Of a DNA stretch of 64,000 bases, positions 47,704 to 56,521 are shown piece after piece. The notes under the pieces were generated by a model. It searched no databases. It had not been told where the DNA came from and was given only the letters and a program-made list of their open reading frames with translations. The stretch is taken from positions 2,108,001 through 2,172,000 of the forward strand of contig NZ_CP109598.1 in assembly GCF_036327775.1 (NCBI RefSeq). The letters are read 5' to 3'. The stretch's first letter is position 1, and each line of letters starts with the position of its first letter. A program made the position numbers and the translations under genes. This DNA is from Streptomyces sp. NBC_01498 (lineage in GTDB: Bacteria > Actinomycetota > Actinomycetes > Streptomycetales > Streptomycetaceae).

Positions 47704-49302
47704 TCAGCCGGCCTCCTCCCGGTAGGCCACCGCCTCTTCCAGGTCCAGCCGGCGCAGCAGGGTCCGCAGCATCTCGTCGTCGATCCGCCGCTCGTCCCGC
47801 AGTGTCACGAAGACATCCCGTTCGGCCCCGATCATCTCCCGCGACAGCCGCTGGTAGGTCCGGTCGGCGGACTCGCCGGTCAGCTCGTTGACCGTGCCCA
47901 GCCGCTCCCACACCGCGTTCCGCCGCCGCTCCAGCACGTCCCGGAGCCGGTTGGCGAGCGGTTCGGCCAGGGCGTTGTGCTCGTCGGCGAGCAGGTCGTC
48001 CAAGCGGCGCTCGGCCGCCTCCGACGCCCGGCTCTGCGCCTGCGCCTCGGCCAGTGTCTCCGCGTACGTGTCGCGCCCCGGCAGCTTCAGCAGCCTGATC
48101 AGCGGCGGCAGGGTGAGGCCCTGGACGACGAGGGTGGCGATGACGGTGGTGAACGTCAGGAAGAGGACGAGATTGCGGGCCGGGAAGGCGTCGCCGTCGT
48201 GCATGGTCAGCGGGATGGAGAAGGCGACGGCCAGGGACACCACGCCGCGCATCCCGGCCCAGCCCACGATCAGCGGCGCCTTCCAGGTGGTGTCCGGTTC
48301 CCGTTCCCTGATCCGCCGCGACAGCAGGCGCGGCAGGAAGGTGGCCGGGAAGACCCATACGTAGCGGACCACGACGACGGCGACGAACACCCCGACGGAG
48401 TAACCGGCGACCTCCGCCGCTCCGTAGGAGCCGAGCCCCTTCAGTACATAGGGCAGCTGGAGCCCGATCAGGGCGAAGACCACGGACTCCAGGAGGAAGG
48501 AGACCATCCTCCACACGGCGTCCTCCTGGAGCCGGGTGGCGAAGTCGACCTGCCAGGACCGGTGTCCGAGGTAGAGCCCGACGACCACGACGGCCAGCAC
48601 ACCGGAGGCGCCCACCTGCTCGGCCGCCGCGTAGGCGACGAACGGGATGAGCAGCGAGAGGGTGTTCTGGAGCAGTGCCTCGCGCAGATGCGTACGGAGC
48701 CAGTGGAGCGGGACCATCAGGACGATTCCGATGCCGATGCCTCCCAAGGAGGCCAGCGCGAACTCGCCGATCCCGCCGGCCCAGCTCGCGCCTTCCCCGA
48801 CCGCCGCGGCGAGTGCCACCTTGAACGCGGTGATCGCGGTCGCGTCGTTCACCAGGGACTCACCCTGGAGGATGGTCGTGATCCGGCTCGGCAGCCCCAG
48901 TTTCCGGGCGATCGCGGTGGCGGCCACCGCGTCCGGCGGCGCGATGACGGCGCCGAGCACCAGGGCGGCGGTCAGCGGCAGGTCGGGGATGAAGGTGTAC
49001 GCGAGGTAGCCGACGACGAGTGTCGCGAACAGGACGTAGCCGACGGAGAGCAGACCGACGGGCCGCACATTGGCGCGGAGGTCCAGGTACGAGCTGTCCA
49101 CGGCGGCCATGTGCAGCAGGGGCGGCAGCAGCAGGGGCAGCACGATGTGCGGGTCGAGTACGTAGCTGGGCACGCCCGGCACGTACGCGGCGACGAGTCC
49201 CGCCGTGACGAGGAGGAGCGGTGCCGGGACGGGCGTCCTTCTGGCCGCCGCCGCGATCACGGCGCTCCCCGCCACCAGGGCGATCAGCTGCAACGGGTCC
49301 AT
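47704..49302 (-). CDS. CPA1-type Na+/H+ antiporter
   Basis: A membrane protein of 532 residues with about 12 helices in the first 400 residues, including the ion-site motif GAVIAPPDAVAATAIARKLG and the segment GESLVNDATAITAF. A cytosolic helical tail of about 110 residues follows. ATG at 49302 has GGAGG upstream. It exchanges monovalent cations for protons. It diverges from the UBP zinc finger gene, leaving only 36 bases between starts. Confidence 0.9.
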   Translation of the reverse strand: MDPLQLIALVAGSAVIAAAARRTPVPAPLLLVTAGLVAAYVPGVPSYVLDPHIVLPLLLPPLLHMAAVDSSYLDLRANVRPVGLLSVGYVLFATLVVGYLAYTFIPDLPLTAALVLGAVIAPPDAVAATAIARKLGLPSRITTILQGESLVNDATAITAFKVALAAAVGEGASWAGGIGEFALASLGGIGIGIVLMVPLHWLRTHLREALLQNTLSLLIPFVAYAAAEQVGASGVLAVVVVGLYLGHRSWQVDFATRLQEDAVWRMVSFLLESVVFALIGLQLPYVLKGLGSYGAAEVAGYSVGVFVAVVVVRYVWVFPATFLPRLLSRRIREREPDTTWKAPLIVGWAGMRGVVSLAVAFSIPLTMHDGDAFPARNLVLFLTFTTVIATLVVQGLTLPPLIRLLKLPGRDTYAETLAEAQAQSRASEAAERRLDDLLADEHNALAEPLANRLRDVLERRRNAVWERLGTVNELTGESADRTYQRLSREMIGAERDVFVTLRDERRIDDEMLRTLLRRLDLEEAVAYREEAG

Positions 49303-49338
49303 CCCACTGTCCTCCACCGACGTCGTAATCTGGCCATC

Positions 49339-49599
49339 ATGAGTGAGTGCCAGCACGTCGCCGACCTCCCACGCCCCGAGCCCGAGCCGTTGAGCGACAC
49401 CTGTCGGGAGTGTCAGGCGTCGGGCAGCCACCACGTACAGCTGCGGCTCTGCCTGGTCTGCGGCTATGTGGGGTGCTGCGACTCGTCACCGCACCGGCAC
49501 GGCACGCAGCATTTCAGGGAGACGGGCCACCCCGTCATGCGTAGTTTCGAACCCGGCGAGAGCTGGCGCTGGTGCTACGTGGACGGTTCGATCGTCTGA
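49339..49599 (+). CDS. UBP-type zinc finger protein
   Basis: A protein of 86 residues with the metal ligands of the ubiquitin-hydrolase-type zinc finger: CRECQ, LCLVCGYVGCCDSS, HRHGTQHFRETGHP. It probably binds a C-terminal tail peptide or is paired with the antiporter, from which it diverges. The end overlaps a candidate sigma-H-type promoter. Confidence 0.85.
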   Translation: MSECQHVADLPRPEPEPLSDTCRECQASGSHHVQLRLCLVCGYVGCCDSSPHRHGTQHFRETGHPVMRSFEPGESWRWCYVDGSIV

Positions 49600-49610
49600 G
49601 CCCTGGGTAC
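49586..49610 (+). promoter_or_regulatory. Candidate SigB-type promoter in front of the sigH operon
   Basis: GTTC (49586-49589), 15 bases, GGGTAC (49605-49610). This matches the stress sigma consensus GTTT-N14-16-GGGTAT with two differences. It sits about 240 bases upstream of the anti-sigma gene and overlaps the end of the zinc finger gene, suggesting autoregulation. Confidence 0.5.
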
Positions 49611-49851
49611 GTCAACCATCCGCCTGTTCTTCGCAATTGGTTGCCGCACCCCTCTAGCCACTGTGCGTACCCATATGCCTACTATGAGTAACTGACAGCG
49701 CGGCCCCGGCCCGGGGGTCCCTGCGACACGGGACCATGGATCGCGATAGCGTCGCCAGTCCAGACCGGCTGCGTACCGACTACGTACCGCAAGGCTCCGG
49801 GAGTTTCCCTTCCCGGAGCCCTGAGAAGCTTGTGCCACCTTGGAGGTGAGG

Positions 49852-50265
49852 GTGTCCCAGATCGCAGGCGAGCCCGGGACCCAGGACTTCGTCGAAGTCC
49901 GGCTGCCCGCTGCGGGTGCCTACCTGTCCGTGCTCCGTACGGCTACGGCCGGGCTGGCAGCACGCTTGGACTTCACCCTCGACGAGATCGAGGACCTGCG
50001 CATCGCGGTCGACGAGGCGTGCGCGATCCTGCTGCAACAGGCCGTACCGGGCTCCGTACTCAGCTGTGTGTTCCGGCTCATCGACGACTCGCTCGAAGTG
50101 ACCGTCTCGGCGCCGACGACCGACGGACGCGCGCCGGAGCGTGACACGTTCGCGTGGACCGTCCTGTCGGCGCTCGCGGGCAAGGTGGACGCGACGGTGG
50201 CCGAGGACCGCACGGTCTCCATCAGCCTGTACAAACAGCGCGGCGCGGGACCCGGGCCGGCGTGA
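49852..50265 (+). CDS. ushX: Anti-sigma factor of the SigH-type locus (RsbW-like)
   Basis: A protein of 137 residues with a GHKL ATPase-type fold resembling RsbW. The segment LDEIEDLRIAVDEACAILLQQ occupies the N-box place; the Asn expected in EAxxNA is replaced by Ile-Leu. GTG at 49852 follows GGAGG; TTG at 49840 is an alternative. The next gene is a sigma factor beginning 17 bases later, the same arrangement as the UshX/PrsH-SigH pair of S. coelicolor. It would hold the sigma factor inactive. Confidence 0.82.
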   Translation: MSQIAGEPGTQDFVEVRLPAAGAYLSVLRTATAGLAARLDFTLDEIEDLRIAVDEACAILLQQAVPGSVLSCVFRLIDDSLEVTVSAPTTDGRAPERDTFAWTVLSALAGKVDATVAEDRTVSISLYKQRGAGPGPA

Positions 50266-50282
50266 GGAACGGGGACGGTCCG

Positions 50283-51233
50283 GTGCGTGACGAGGAGCGG
50301 ATCCCCCGGGATCCGCGCGACGGGCACGAGGTCCCGGAGGACCCGGCCGGCGCGCAGTCGGGCATTCCGGAGCAGCAGGCCCGGCCCCATCCGGTGGACG
50401 GGCCCGACGGCCAGACGGCGGCGGAGCAGGCGCAGGCAGAGCGGGCGGCCACGATGAGCGAGCACAGGCAACACGACCCCCAGGACCGCAGCGGGGCGCG
50501 GGCGATGTTCATCGAGCTGCGCGAGCTGCCCGAGGACTCTCCCGAACGCGCGCTGCTGCGCAATCAGCTGGTGCGGATGCATCTGCCGCTCGTGGAGCAT
50601 CTGGCCCGCCGGTTCCGCAATCGCGGCGAGCCGCTGGACGATCTGACGCAGGTCGCGACGATCGGCCTGATCAAGTCGGTGGACCGGTTCGATCCGGACC
50701 GGGGTGTCGAGTTCTCGACGTACGCGACACCCACCGTCGTGGGTGAGATCAAGCGGCACTTCCGTGACAAGGGCTGGGCGGTGCGGGTGCCGCGCCGGCT
50801 CCAGGAGCTGCGGCTGTCGCTGACGACGGCGACGGCCGAACTCTCCCAGCAGCACGGCCGTTCGCCGACCGTGCACGAGCTGGCGGAGCGGCTGGGGATC
50901 TCCGAGGAGGAGGTCCTCGAAGGGCTGGAGTCGGCCAACGCGTACAGCACGCTGTCGCTGGACGTGCCGGACACCGACGACGAGTCACCGGCGGTGGCGG
51001 ACACGCTGGGCTCGGAGGACGAGGCGCTGGAGAGCGTCGAGTACCGCGAGTCGCTGAAGCCTCTTCTGGAGGATCTGCCGCCGCGCGAGAAGCGGATCCT
51101 GCTGCTGCGGTTCTTCGGGAACATGACGCAGTCGCAGATCGCGCAGGAGGTGGGCATCTCGCAGATGCACGTCTCGCGTCTGCTGGCCCGGACGCTGGCG
51201 CAGTTGCGCGAGAAGCTGCTCGTGGACGAGTGA
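50283..51233 (+). CDS. sigH: Stress-response RNA polymerase sigma factor SigH-like
   Basis: A sigma factor of 316 residues. Region 2 reads LVEHLARRFRNRGEPLDDLTQVATIGLIKSVDRF, the middle VRVPRRLQELR, and region 4 MTQSQIAQEVGISQMHVSRLLARTLAQL. Several starts are in frame: GTG 50262, which overlaps the anti-sigma stop; GTG 50283, with GGGGACGG upstream; and ATG 50454, after a low-complexity extension. Multiple protein forms are known for SigH in S. coelicolor, so more than one may be used. Confidence 0.88.
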   Translation: MRDEERIPRDPRDGHEVPEDPAGAQSGIPEQQARPHPVDGPDGQTAAEQAQAERAATMSEHRQHDPQDRSGARAMFIELRELPEDSPERALLRNQLVRMHLPLVEHLARRFRNRGEPLDDLTQVATIGLIKSVDRFDPDRGVEFSTYATPTVVGEIKRHFRDKGWAVRVPRRLQELRLSLTTATAELSQQHGRSPTVHELAERLGISEEEVLEGLESANAYSTLSLDVPDTDDESPAVADTLGSEDEALESVEYRESLKPLLEDLPPREKRILLLRFFGNMTQSQIAQEVGISQMHVSRLLARTLAQLREKLLVDE

Positions 51234-51316
51234 GACGCGGCGCATGAGACGCGCGGGCCCGGCGGGACGTGGTCCGGGGCCCGGGAGCTCTCGGGCCTGT
51301 GGCGGGACTCCCGCCG

Positions 51317-51751
51317 TCAGCCCCGGGCCCGGTCCGGGCCGCGGATGCCGAGCGCTTCCGCGGTCGTCGGGCTGAGCAGCAGGACCAGGGCCGTCACGGC
51401 GACCAGCGCGAGCGCGATCCCGGCCGGGATCAGCGCGCCGCTGGCGCCGAGCAGGGTGTAGGCGACCGGCAGGGCGAGGATCTGGGTGGCGACGGCCGGG
51501 CCCCGGCTCCAGGCGCGGCGCCCCAGCAGGCCGCGCGCGGCGATCAGCGGGATGGCACCGAGGGCGACGAGGGTCAGGCCGCCCATCCCGGCCTGCTGCG
51601 GGCTGTCGGGGCGCCCGAGCAGACCCATCACGAGCATGTAGACGCCGCCGGCGACGAGCGCGAGGGCTTCGAGCCCGGCGCAGGCGGCGGCGCCGGTCAG
51701 CCGGCCGGGCCGGGGACTCGGGTCGGGGGTGTTCCGTTCACTGCTGGTCAC
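51317..51751 (-). CDS. Small integral membrane protein
   Basis: A protein of 144 residues with four predicted helices between about 19 and 130. GTG at 51751. No recognised family; it is read convergently to sigH and away from the diacylglycerol kinase gene. Confidence 0.72.
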   Translation of the reverse strand: MTSSERNTPDPSPRPGRLTGAAACAGLEALALVAGGVYMLVMGLLGRPDSPQQAGMGGLTLVALGAIPLIAARGLLGRRAWSRGPAVATQILALPVAYTLLGASGALIPAGIALALVAVTALVLLLSPTTAEALGIRGPDRARG

Positions 51752-51866
51752 CTCGCCAGCGTAGCGGCCGGTGCGCGGTGTCCCGCGGGCCCCGGGGGAC
51801 GGTCCCGGACGGCGCGCGGTCCGCCCCGGAACGAGTGAGCGGCCGGTGGCCGGTAATCTCGTCCGT

Positions 51867-52835
51867 ATGCGCGCACTCCTTGTGGTCAATCCGGCAGCAA
51901 CCACCACCAGTGCCCGCACACGAGACGTCCTCATCCACGCGCTCGCCAGCGAGATGAAGCTGGAGGCGGTGACGACCGAGTACCGGGGGCACGCCCGTGA
52001 CCTGGGGCGCCGGGCCGCGGACTCCGACGACATAGAGCTGGTCGTCGCGCTCGGCGGTGACGGGACGGTGAACGAGGTCGTCAACGGGCTGTTGCACAAC
52101 GGTCCTGACCCCGAACGGCTGCCCGGACTGGCCGTCGTACCGGGCGGTTCGACGAATGTTTTCGCCCGCGCGCTGGGGCTTCCCAATGATGCCGTGGAAG
52201 CGACCGGCGCCATTCTGGACGCGCTGAGTAACCGGAGCGAACGCACGGTCGGTCTGGGACTGGCGGCCGGGACCCCGGGAACCGACGACGAATCAGTTCC
52301 CGCGCGCTGGTTCACTTTCTGCGCGGGATTGGGATTCGACGCCGGAGTGGTCGGCCGGGTCGAACAACAGCGTGAGCGCGGTAAGCGTTCGACGCACGCG
52401 CTCTATGTGCGCCAGGTGGTACGGCAGTTCCTCGACGAGCCCCATCGCAGACACGGCATGATCAGCCTCGTCCGCCCCGGCGAGAAGCCGGTCACGGATC
52501 TTGTACTGTCGATAGTCTGCAACACCGCTCCCTACTCCTACCTGGGCAATCGTCCGCTGTACGCGTCGCCGGGCGCCTCGTTCGACACCGCTCTGGATGT
52601 CCTCGGACTGAGCCGGCTGTCGACTCCGGCGGTGGCTCGTTATGCGACGCAGTTGCTCAATTCGACCCCCGATCGCGGACCGCACGGCAGGCACGCGGTT
52701 TCGCTGCACGACCTGACCGACTTCACCTTGCAATCGAAGGTCCCACTGCCCTTCCAGATGGACGGCGACCACCTGGGACTGCGTACGAGCGTGACGTTCA
52801 CAGGCGTACGCCGTGCACTGCGTGTGATTGTGTGA
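51867..52835 (+). CDS. Diacylglycerol kinase family lipid kinase
   Basis: A cytosolic or peripheral enzyme of 322 residues. The catalytic glycine-rich motif is ALGGDGTVNEVVNGLL and a second conserved motif is VVPGGSTNVFARALG; the C-terminal lobe ends in LPFQMDGDHLG. It phosphorylates diacylglycerol or a related lipid. ATG at 51867. It precedes wblE, as in S. coelicolor (recalled). Confidence 0.9.
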   Translation: MRALLVVNPAATTTSARTRDVLIHALASEMKLEAVTTEYRGHARDLGRRAADSDDIELVVALGGDGTVNEVVNGLLHNGPDPERLPGLAVVPGGSTNVFARALGLPNDAVEATGAILDALSNRSERTVGLGLAAGTPGTDDESVPARWFTFCAGLGFDAGVVGRVEQQRERGKRSTHALYVRQVVRQFLDEPHRRHGMISLVRPGEKPVTDLVLSIVCNTAPYSYLGNRPLYASPGASFDTALDVLGLSRLSTPAVARYATQLLNSTPDRGPHGRHAVSLHDLTDFTLQSKVPLPFQMDGDHLGLRTSVTFTGVRRALRVIV

Positions 52836-53153
52836 GTGGAAGTAAGAAAAGTCCTTTCACTCGAACGTTTAGGCTGGCATCCACCCCATGGAAGTACGGC
52901 TGTGACTGAGTCGACACCGAGGAATCAAAAAAAACTTTCCTGAAGGGGTTGTATCCGCCGCCGAGGTTTGCGAATCTCTACATGGCGCTCGGGACGGCCC
53001 GCACCACCGGCCTCCGCTGAGTGCCAGAACCCCCCCAACAAACACAGGACCACCCCAGTTCGTCTGGGAGTCGGCCCTTCCCTTGTCGGGGGATTCGTGA
53101 AAGCGTTCACATTCACAAGCAATCAGCACGTAACACCCAGAGAGGTAGCAGCC
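52836..53153. other. Leader and promoter region of wblE
   Basis: A 318-bp gap. It holds a run of eight adenines (52927-52934), an exceptional tract in this sequence, a hairpin CCCAG-TTCGT-CTGGG, and the palindrome GTGAA-AGCG-TTCAC (53097-53110) 44-57 bases before the wblE start. It is probably promoter and operator DNA; no -10/-35 pair is certain. Confidence 0.5.
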
Positions 53154-53411
53154 ATGGACTGGCGTCACAACGCCGTTTGCCGCGAGGAAGACCCCGAGCT
53201 CTTCTTCCCCATCGGCAACACCGGTCCTGCGCTGCTGCAGATCGAGGAAGCCAAGGCCGTCTGCCGTCGCTGCCCCGTCATGGAGCAGTGCCTGCAGTGG
53301 GCGCTCGAGTCCGGCCAGGACTCGGGTGTCTGGGGTGGCCTCAGCGAGGACGAGCGCCGCGCGATGAAGCGCCGTGCCGCTCGCAACCGGGCGCGTAACG
53401 CGACCGCCTGA
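53154..53411 (+). CDS. wblE: WhiB-like transcriptional regulator
   Basis: An iron-sulfur protein of 85 residues. Cys9, Cys37, Cys40 and Cys46 are the four [4Fe-4S] ligands (CRRCPVMEQC for three of them). The turn GVWGGLSEDERR and the basic tail RRAARNRARN complete the WhiB pattern. WhiB proteins bind region 4 of the principal sigma factor. ATG at 53154 follows AGAGGTAG. Confidence 0.96.
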   Translation: MDWRHNAVCREEDPELFFPIGNTGPALLQIEEAKAVCRRCPVMEQCLQWALESGQDSGVWGGLSEDERRAMKRRAARNRARNATA

Positions 53412-53520
53412 GCCCCGCACCACCTTGAGCACGGCGGCACGTACAGCGAGTACGTATGACCCCGCCCCCGAAACGCAGCGCGCAGTACCCCCCGATGCGC
53501 AACGTCACAGAGCTTGAGGC

Positions 53521-53554
53521 AGAGCCCCGGACCGTCACCACGGTCCGGGGCTCT
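53521..53554 (+). terminator. Terminator after wblE
   Basis: A perfect 14-bp stem, AGAGCCCCGGACCG (53521-53534) with its complement (53541-53554), and a 6-base loop. It may also end the convergent kinase transcript. Confidence 0.88.
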
Positions 53555-53656
53555 CTGCTGTGCACTCGGTGAACACCCGTTGAAATTGGGTCACTTGTAC
53601 GAGCACGGGTCGGTTGTGCGCGAGGTCCCGCGCCCGGCCGGGTATTCGCGGCCCGG

Positions 53657-55150
53657 CTACTTGTGCGGTTCCACGGGCACGTCGAGGATCACCCGCGTAC
53701 CCCGCTCCTGGCCGGGCAGCATGTCGAACCCGCCGCCCAACTCGCCCTCCACCAGCGTCCGTACGATCTGGAGCCCCAGGTTGCCGGCCCGCCGGGGGTC
53801 GAACCCCTCGGGAAGTCCCCGGCCGTCGTCCTGGACGGTGATCAGCAGCCGGGCGTCCGAACGGCCGCCGTCGGTACGGCGTTTGGCGGCGGACCCGCCG
53901 CTGCGGACGGCATGCACCTCCACGGTGCCGCGCTCCCCCGTGTCGAAGGCGTGCTCCAGCGCGTTCTGGAGGATCTCGGTGAGGACCATCGAGAGCGGTG
54001 TGGCCACCTCCGCGTCCAGAATCCCGAACCGGCCCGTCCGGCGGACCGTCTTGCCTGGTGAGATCTCCGACACCATCGCGAGCACCCGGTCCGCGATCTC
54101 GTCGAACTCCACGCGTTCGTCCAGATTCTGGGAAAGCGTCTCATGGACGATGGCGATGGAACCGACCCTGCGCACCGCCTCGTTGAGCGCCTCGCGCCCC
54201 TGCGGCGAGTCCATCCGGCGCGCCTGGAGCCGGAGCAGCGCGGCGACCGTCTGGAGGTTGTTCTTCACCCGGTGGTGGATCTCCCGGATGGTGGCGTCCT
54301 TCGTTATCAACTCGCGCTCACGCCGCCGCAGTTCGGTGACGTCCCGGAGCAGGATGAGCGAACCGATCCGGGTGCCCTTCGGTTTGAGCGGGATCGCGCG
54401 CAGCTGGATGACCCCGCCGCTGCTCTCCACCTCGGTCTCGCGCGGGGCGTATCCGCTGGCCAGTTTGACCATGGCCTCGTCCACCGGGCCGCGCGCCGGG
54501 GCCAGTTCGTCGGTGGTCCGGCCGAGATGGTGTCCCACCAGGTCGGACGCGAGTCCCAGCCGGTGATACGCGGAGAGGGCGTTGGGGCTGGCGTACTGGA
54601 CGACGCCGTCGACGTCGAGCCGGATCAGACCGTCGCCGACGCGTGGTGAGGCGTCCATGTCGACCTGCTGGCCGGGGAAGGGAAACGATCCGGCGGCGAT
54701 CATCTGCGCGAGGTCGGAGGCGGACTGGAGATAGGTGAGCTCCAGTCGGCTGGGGGTGCGGACGGTGAGGAGGTTGGTGTTGCGGGCGATGACGCCGAGG
54801 ACGCGGCCCTCGCGGCGTACGGGGATGGACTCGACCCGCACCGGGACCTCCTCGCGCCACTCCGGGTCGCCCTCCCGCACGATCCGGCCCTCGTCCAGGG
54901 CGGCGTCCAGGAGCGGTCTGCGGCCCCGGGGGACGAGATGGCCGACCATGTCGTCCTGGTAGGACGTGGGGCCCGTGTTGGGCCGCATCTGGGCCACGGA
55001 GACGTAGCGGGCGCCGTCGCGGGTGGGGACCCACAGGACGAGGTCCGCGAAGGACAGGTCGGAGAGCAGCTGCCACTCCGAGACCAGCAGATGGAGCCAT
55101 TCGAGGTCGGACTCGGTCAGGGCGGTGTGCTGGCGTACGAGGTCGTTCAT
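53657..55150 (-). CDS. pdtaS: Cytosolic sensor histidine kinase, PdtaS-type (GAF-PAS-HisKA_2)
   Basis: A soluble kinase of 497 residues. An N-terminal GAF-like domain (about 10-150) and a PAS domain (about 172-275) precede a HisKA_2 domain with the phospho-acceptor in EIHHRVKNNLQTVAALLRLQ (His292/His293). The HATPase domain has N-box ILQNALEHAF and G1 DDGRGLP. This is the plan of mycobacterial PdtaS, whose partner PdtaR is an ANTAR RNA-binding regulator; no partner gene lies here. ATG at 55150 has no strong ribosome binding site. Confidence 0.88.
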   Translation of the reverse strand: MNDLVRQHTALTESDLEWLHLLVSEWQLLSDLSFADLVLWVPTRDGARYVSVAQMRPNTGPTSYQDDMVGHLVPRGRRPLLDAALDEGRIVREGDPEWREEVPVRVESIPVRREGRVLGVIARNTNLLTVRTPSRLELTYLQSASDLAQMIAAGSFPFPGQQVDMDASPRVGDGLIRLDVDGVVQYASPNALSAYHRLGLASDLVGHHLGRTTDELAPARGPVDEAMVKLASGYAPRETEVESSGGVIQLRAIPLKPKGTRIGSLILLRDVTELRRRERELITKDATIREIHHRVKNNLQTVAALLRLQARRMDSPQGREALNEAVRRVGSIAIVHETLSQNLDERVEFDEIADRVLAMVSEISPGKTVRRTGRFGILDAEVATPLSMVLTEILQNALEHAFDTGERGTVEVHAVRSGGSAAKRRTDGGRSDARLLITVQDDGRGLPEGFDPRRAGNLGLQIVRTLVEGELGGGFDMLPGQERGTRVILDVPVEPHK

Positions 55151-55254
55151 GGAGGGCACGGGTGCGAGCGTACCCGTGGGGTGAACCGGGGCGGTCGGGG
55201 TGACGTGGTGGGGGTGGGTCGGAAAATGCCGTCGCCGATCCATGGACAGATCAG

Positions 55255-55270
55255 AATGGTCTAGTCCACA
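55255..55270 (+). promoter_or_regulatory. DasR-type site (dre) at the small RNA promoter
   Basis: AATGGTCTAGTCCACA matches the dre consensus centre TGGTCTAGACCA in 11 of 12 bases. It overlaps a candidate promoter, TGGACA (55243-55248), 18 bases, CACAAT (55267-55272). Confidence 0.7.
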
Positions 55271-55278
55271 ATGTTCAG

Positions 55279-55437
55279 GTAAAAGCTTCCGCTCTCCCCG
55301 CACAGGAGGGCGGAACGGGGTAACCGGCGCTCTCTGCCCTGACTGCGTCGCTACCTCCTTCACGGCCTTCGCGGCCGTTGCAACTCCGGGCTGCGGTGCC
55401 GGACGGGCTGAGGGTCCCGTCCCGGCGCCGCGGCCCG
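55279..55437 (+). ncRNA. Candidate small RNA (scr5239-like), ends approximate
   Basis: The 510-bp gap between the kinase and nagB contains no supported gene but has a promoter, a DasR site and several hairpins, the last being GGACGGG-N8-CCCGTCC at 55401-55422. Its position beside the PdtaS-type gene corresponds to scr5239 of S. coelicolor, recalled as a conserved 159-nt RNA acting on dagA and metE mRNAs. Coordinates assume that length and a start about 7 bases after the -10. The identification is by position, not by sequence comparison. Confidence 0.55.
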
Positions 55438-55603
55438 CGGGTGTTTCCGGGCGCCGTACGCACGCGTCGCGGGACGCCGTCCGGCGCGCGGGCCGACCGG
55501 GGATGGACCCGGGATGACCGTCAGGAGACCCGGGCGCGTCGGCGGGGAGAACCCTGCTTCCGCCGGGCCGAAGGAGCGGCGGCGCCGGGGGCCGTTCTGC
55601 TAG

Positions 55604-55619
55604 ATTGGTCTATACCACA
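55604..55619 (+). promoter_or_regulatory. DasR-type site (dre) upstream of nagB
   Basis: ATTGGTCTATACCACA holds TGGTCTATACCA, one base from the dre core, about 42 bases before the nagB start. Confidence 0.8.
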
Positions 55620-55660
55620 AGAGTCGGAAGACCACCCTTCACCAGATCGGCGGGCGCAGC

Positions 55661-56443
55661 GTGGAAGTTGTCATCGTCCAGGACGCCGTCGCCGGCGGCG
55701 AACTCATAGCGGAGACCATCGCGGACCTGCTGCGCCGCAAGCGCGACGCCCTGCTCGGCGTCGCCACGGGCTCGACCCCGCTGCCCGTCTACCGGGCGCT
55801 GACGGCCAGGGTGCGCGCGGGCGCGGTGGACGTCTCGGGGGCCCGGGTCGCGCAGCTGGACGAGTACGTCGGTCTGCCGGCCGGGCACCCGGAGTCGTAC
55901 CGTTCGGTGGTCCTGCGTGAGGTCGTCGAGCCGCTCGGGCTCACGGAGGACGCGTTCATGGGGCCGGACGGCACCGCCGAGGACGTCCAGGCGGCGTGCG
56001 AGGCGTACGACCGGGCGCTCGCCGAGGCCGGCGGGGTGGACCTCCAGCTGCTCGGCATCGGCACCGACGGGCACATCGGCTTCAACGAGCCGTGCTCGTC
56101 GCTGGCGTCCCGCACCCGTATCAAGACGCTCACCCGGCAGACCCGCGAGGACAACGCCCGGTTCTTCGCAAGCCCGGACGAGGTCCCGCACCATGTCATC
56201 ACCCAGGGCATCGGCACGATCCTGGAGGCCCGGCACCTGGTGCTGCTGGCCACCGGCGAGGGGAAGGCCGAGGCGGTGGCGCAGACCGTGGAGGGGCCGG
56301 TGGCCGCCGTCGTACCGGCGTCGGCGCTGCAACTGCACCCGCACGCCACGGTCGTGGTGGACGAGGCCGCCGCGTCCAAGCTGAAGCTGGCCGACTACTT
56401 CCGCGCCACGTACGCCGCGAAGCCGGACTGGCAGGGCATCTGA
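55661..56443 (+). CDS. nagB: Glucosamine-6-phosphate deaminase
   Basis: An enzyme of 260 residues converting glucosamine-6-phosphate to fructose-6-phosphate and ammonia. Markers are LLGVATGSTPLPVYRAL (phosphate loop), AQLDEYVGLPAGHPESY, and LLGIGTDGHIGFNEP with the catalytic Asp/His. GTG at 55661 has a weak ribosome binding site. Controlled by DasR through the site just upstream. A strong terminator follows. Confidence 0.96.
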   Translation: MEVVIVQDAVAGGELIAETIADLLRRKRDALLGVATGSTPLPVYRALTARVRAGAVDVSGARVAQLDEYVGLPAGHPESYRSVVLREVVEPLGLTEDAFMGPDGTAEDVQAACEAYDRALAEAGGVDLQLLGIGTDGHIGFNEPCSSLASRTRIKTLTRQTREDNARFFASPDEVPHHVITQGIGTILEARHLVLLATGEGKAEAVAQTVEGPVAAVVPASALQLHPHATVVVDEAAASKLKLADYFRATYAAKPDWQGI

Positions 56444-56463
56444 GGTCTGCCGGGACACGACGG

Positions 56464-56501
56464 ACGGAGGCCGGGAACCCCGCCAGGTTCCCGGCCTCCG
56501 T
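56464..56501. terminator. Bidirectional terminator between nagB and the GH3 gene
   Basis: A perfect 16-bp stem (56464-56479 with 56486-56501) and a 6-base loop, between two convergent genes. Confidence 0.9.
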
Positions 56502-56521
56502 CGTGTGCGTGGGTGTCGTGT

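Noticed and set aside
52836..53153. A 6C-type RNA or a riboswitch before wblE
   Set aside because: A C-rich run and one small hairpin exist, but the two-hairpin C-loop structure could not be drawn.
55200..55517. A possible 105-residue protein in the small RNA region
   Set aside because: Composition is not coding-like, the start lies upstream of the DasR site, and the hairpins fit an RNA better.
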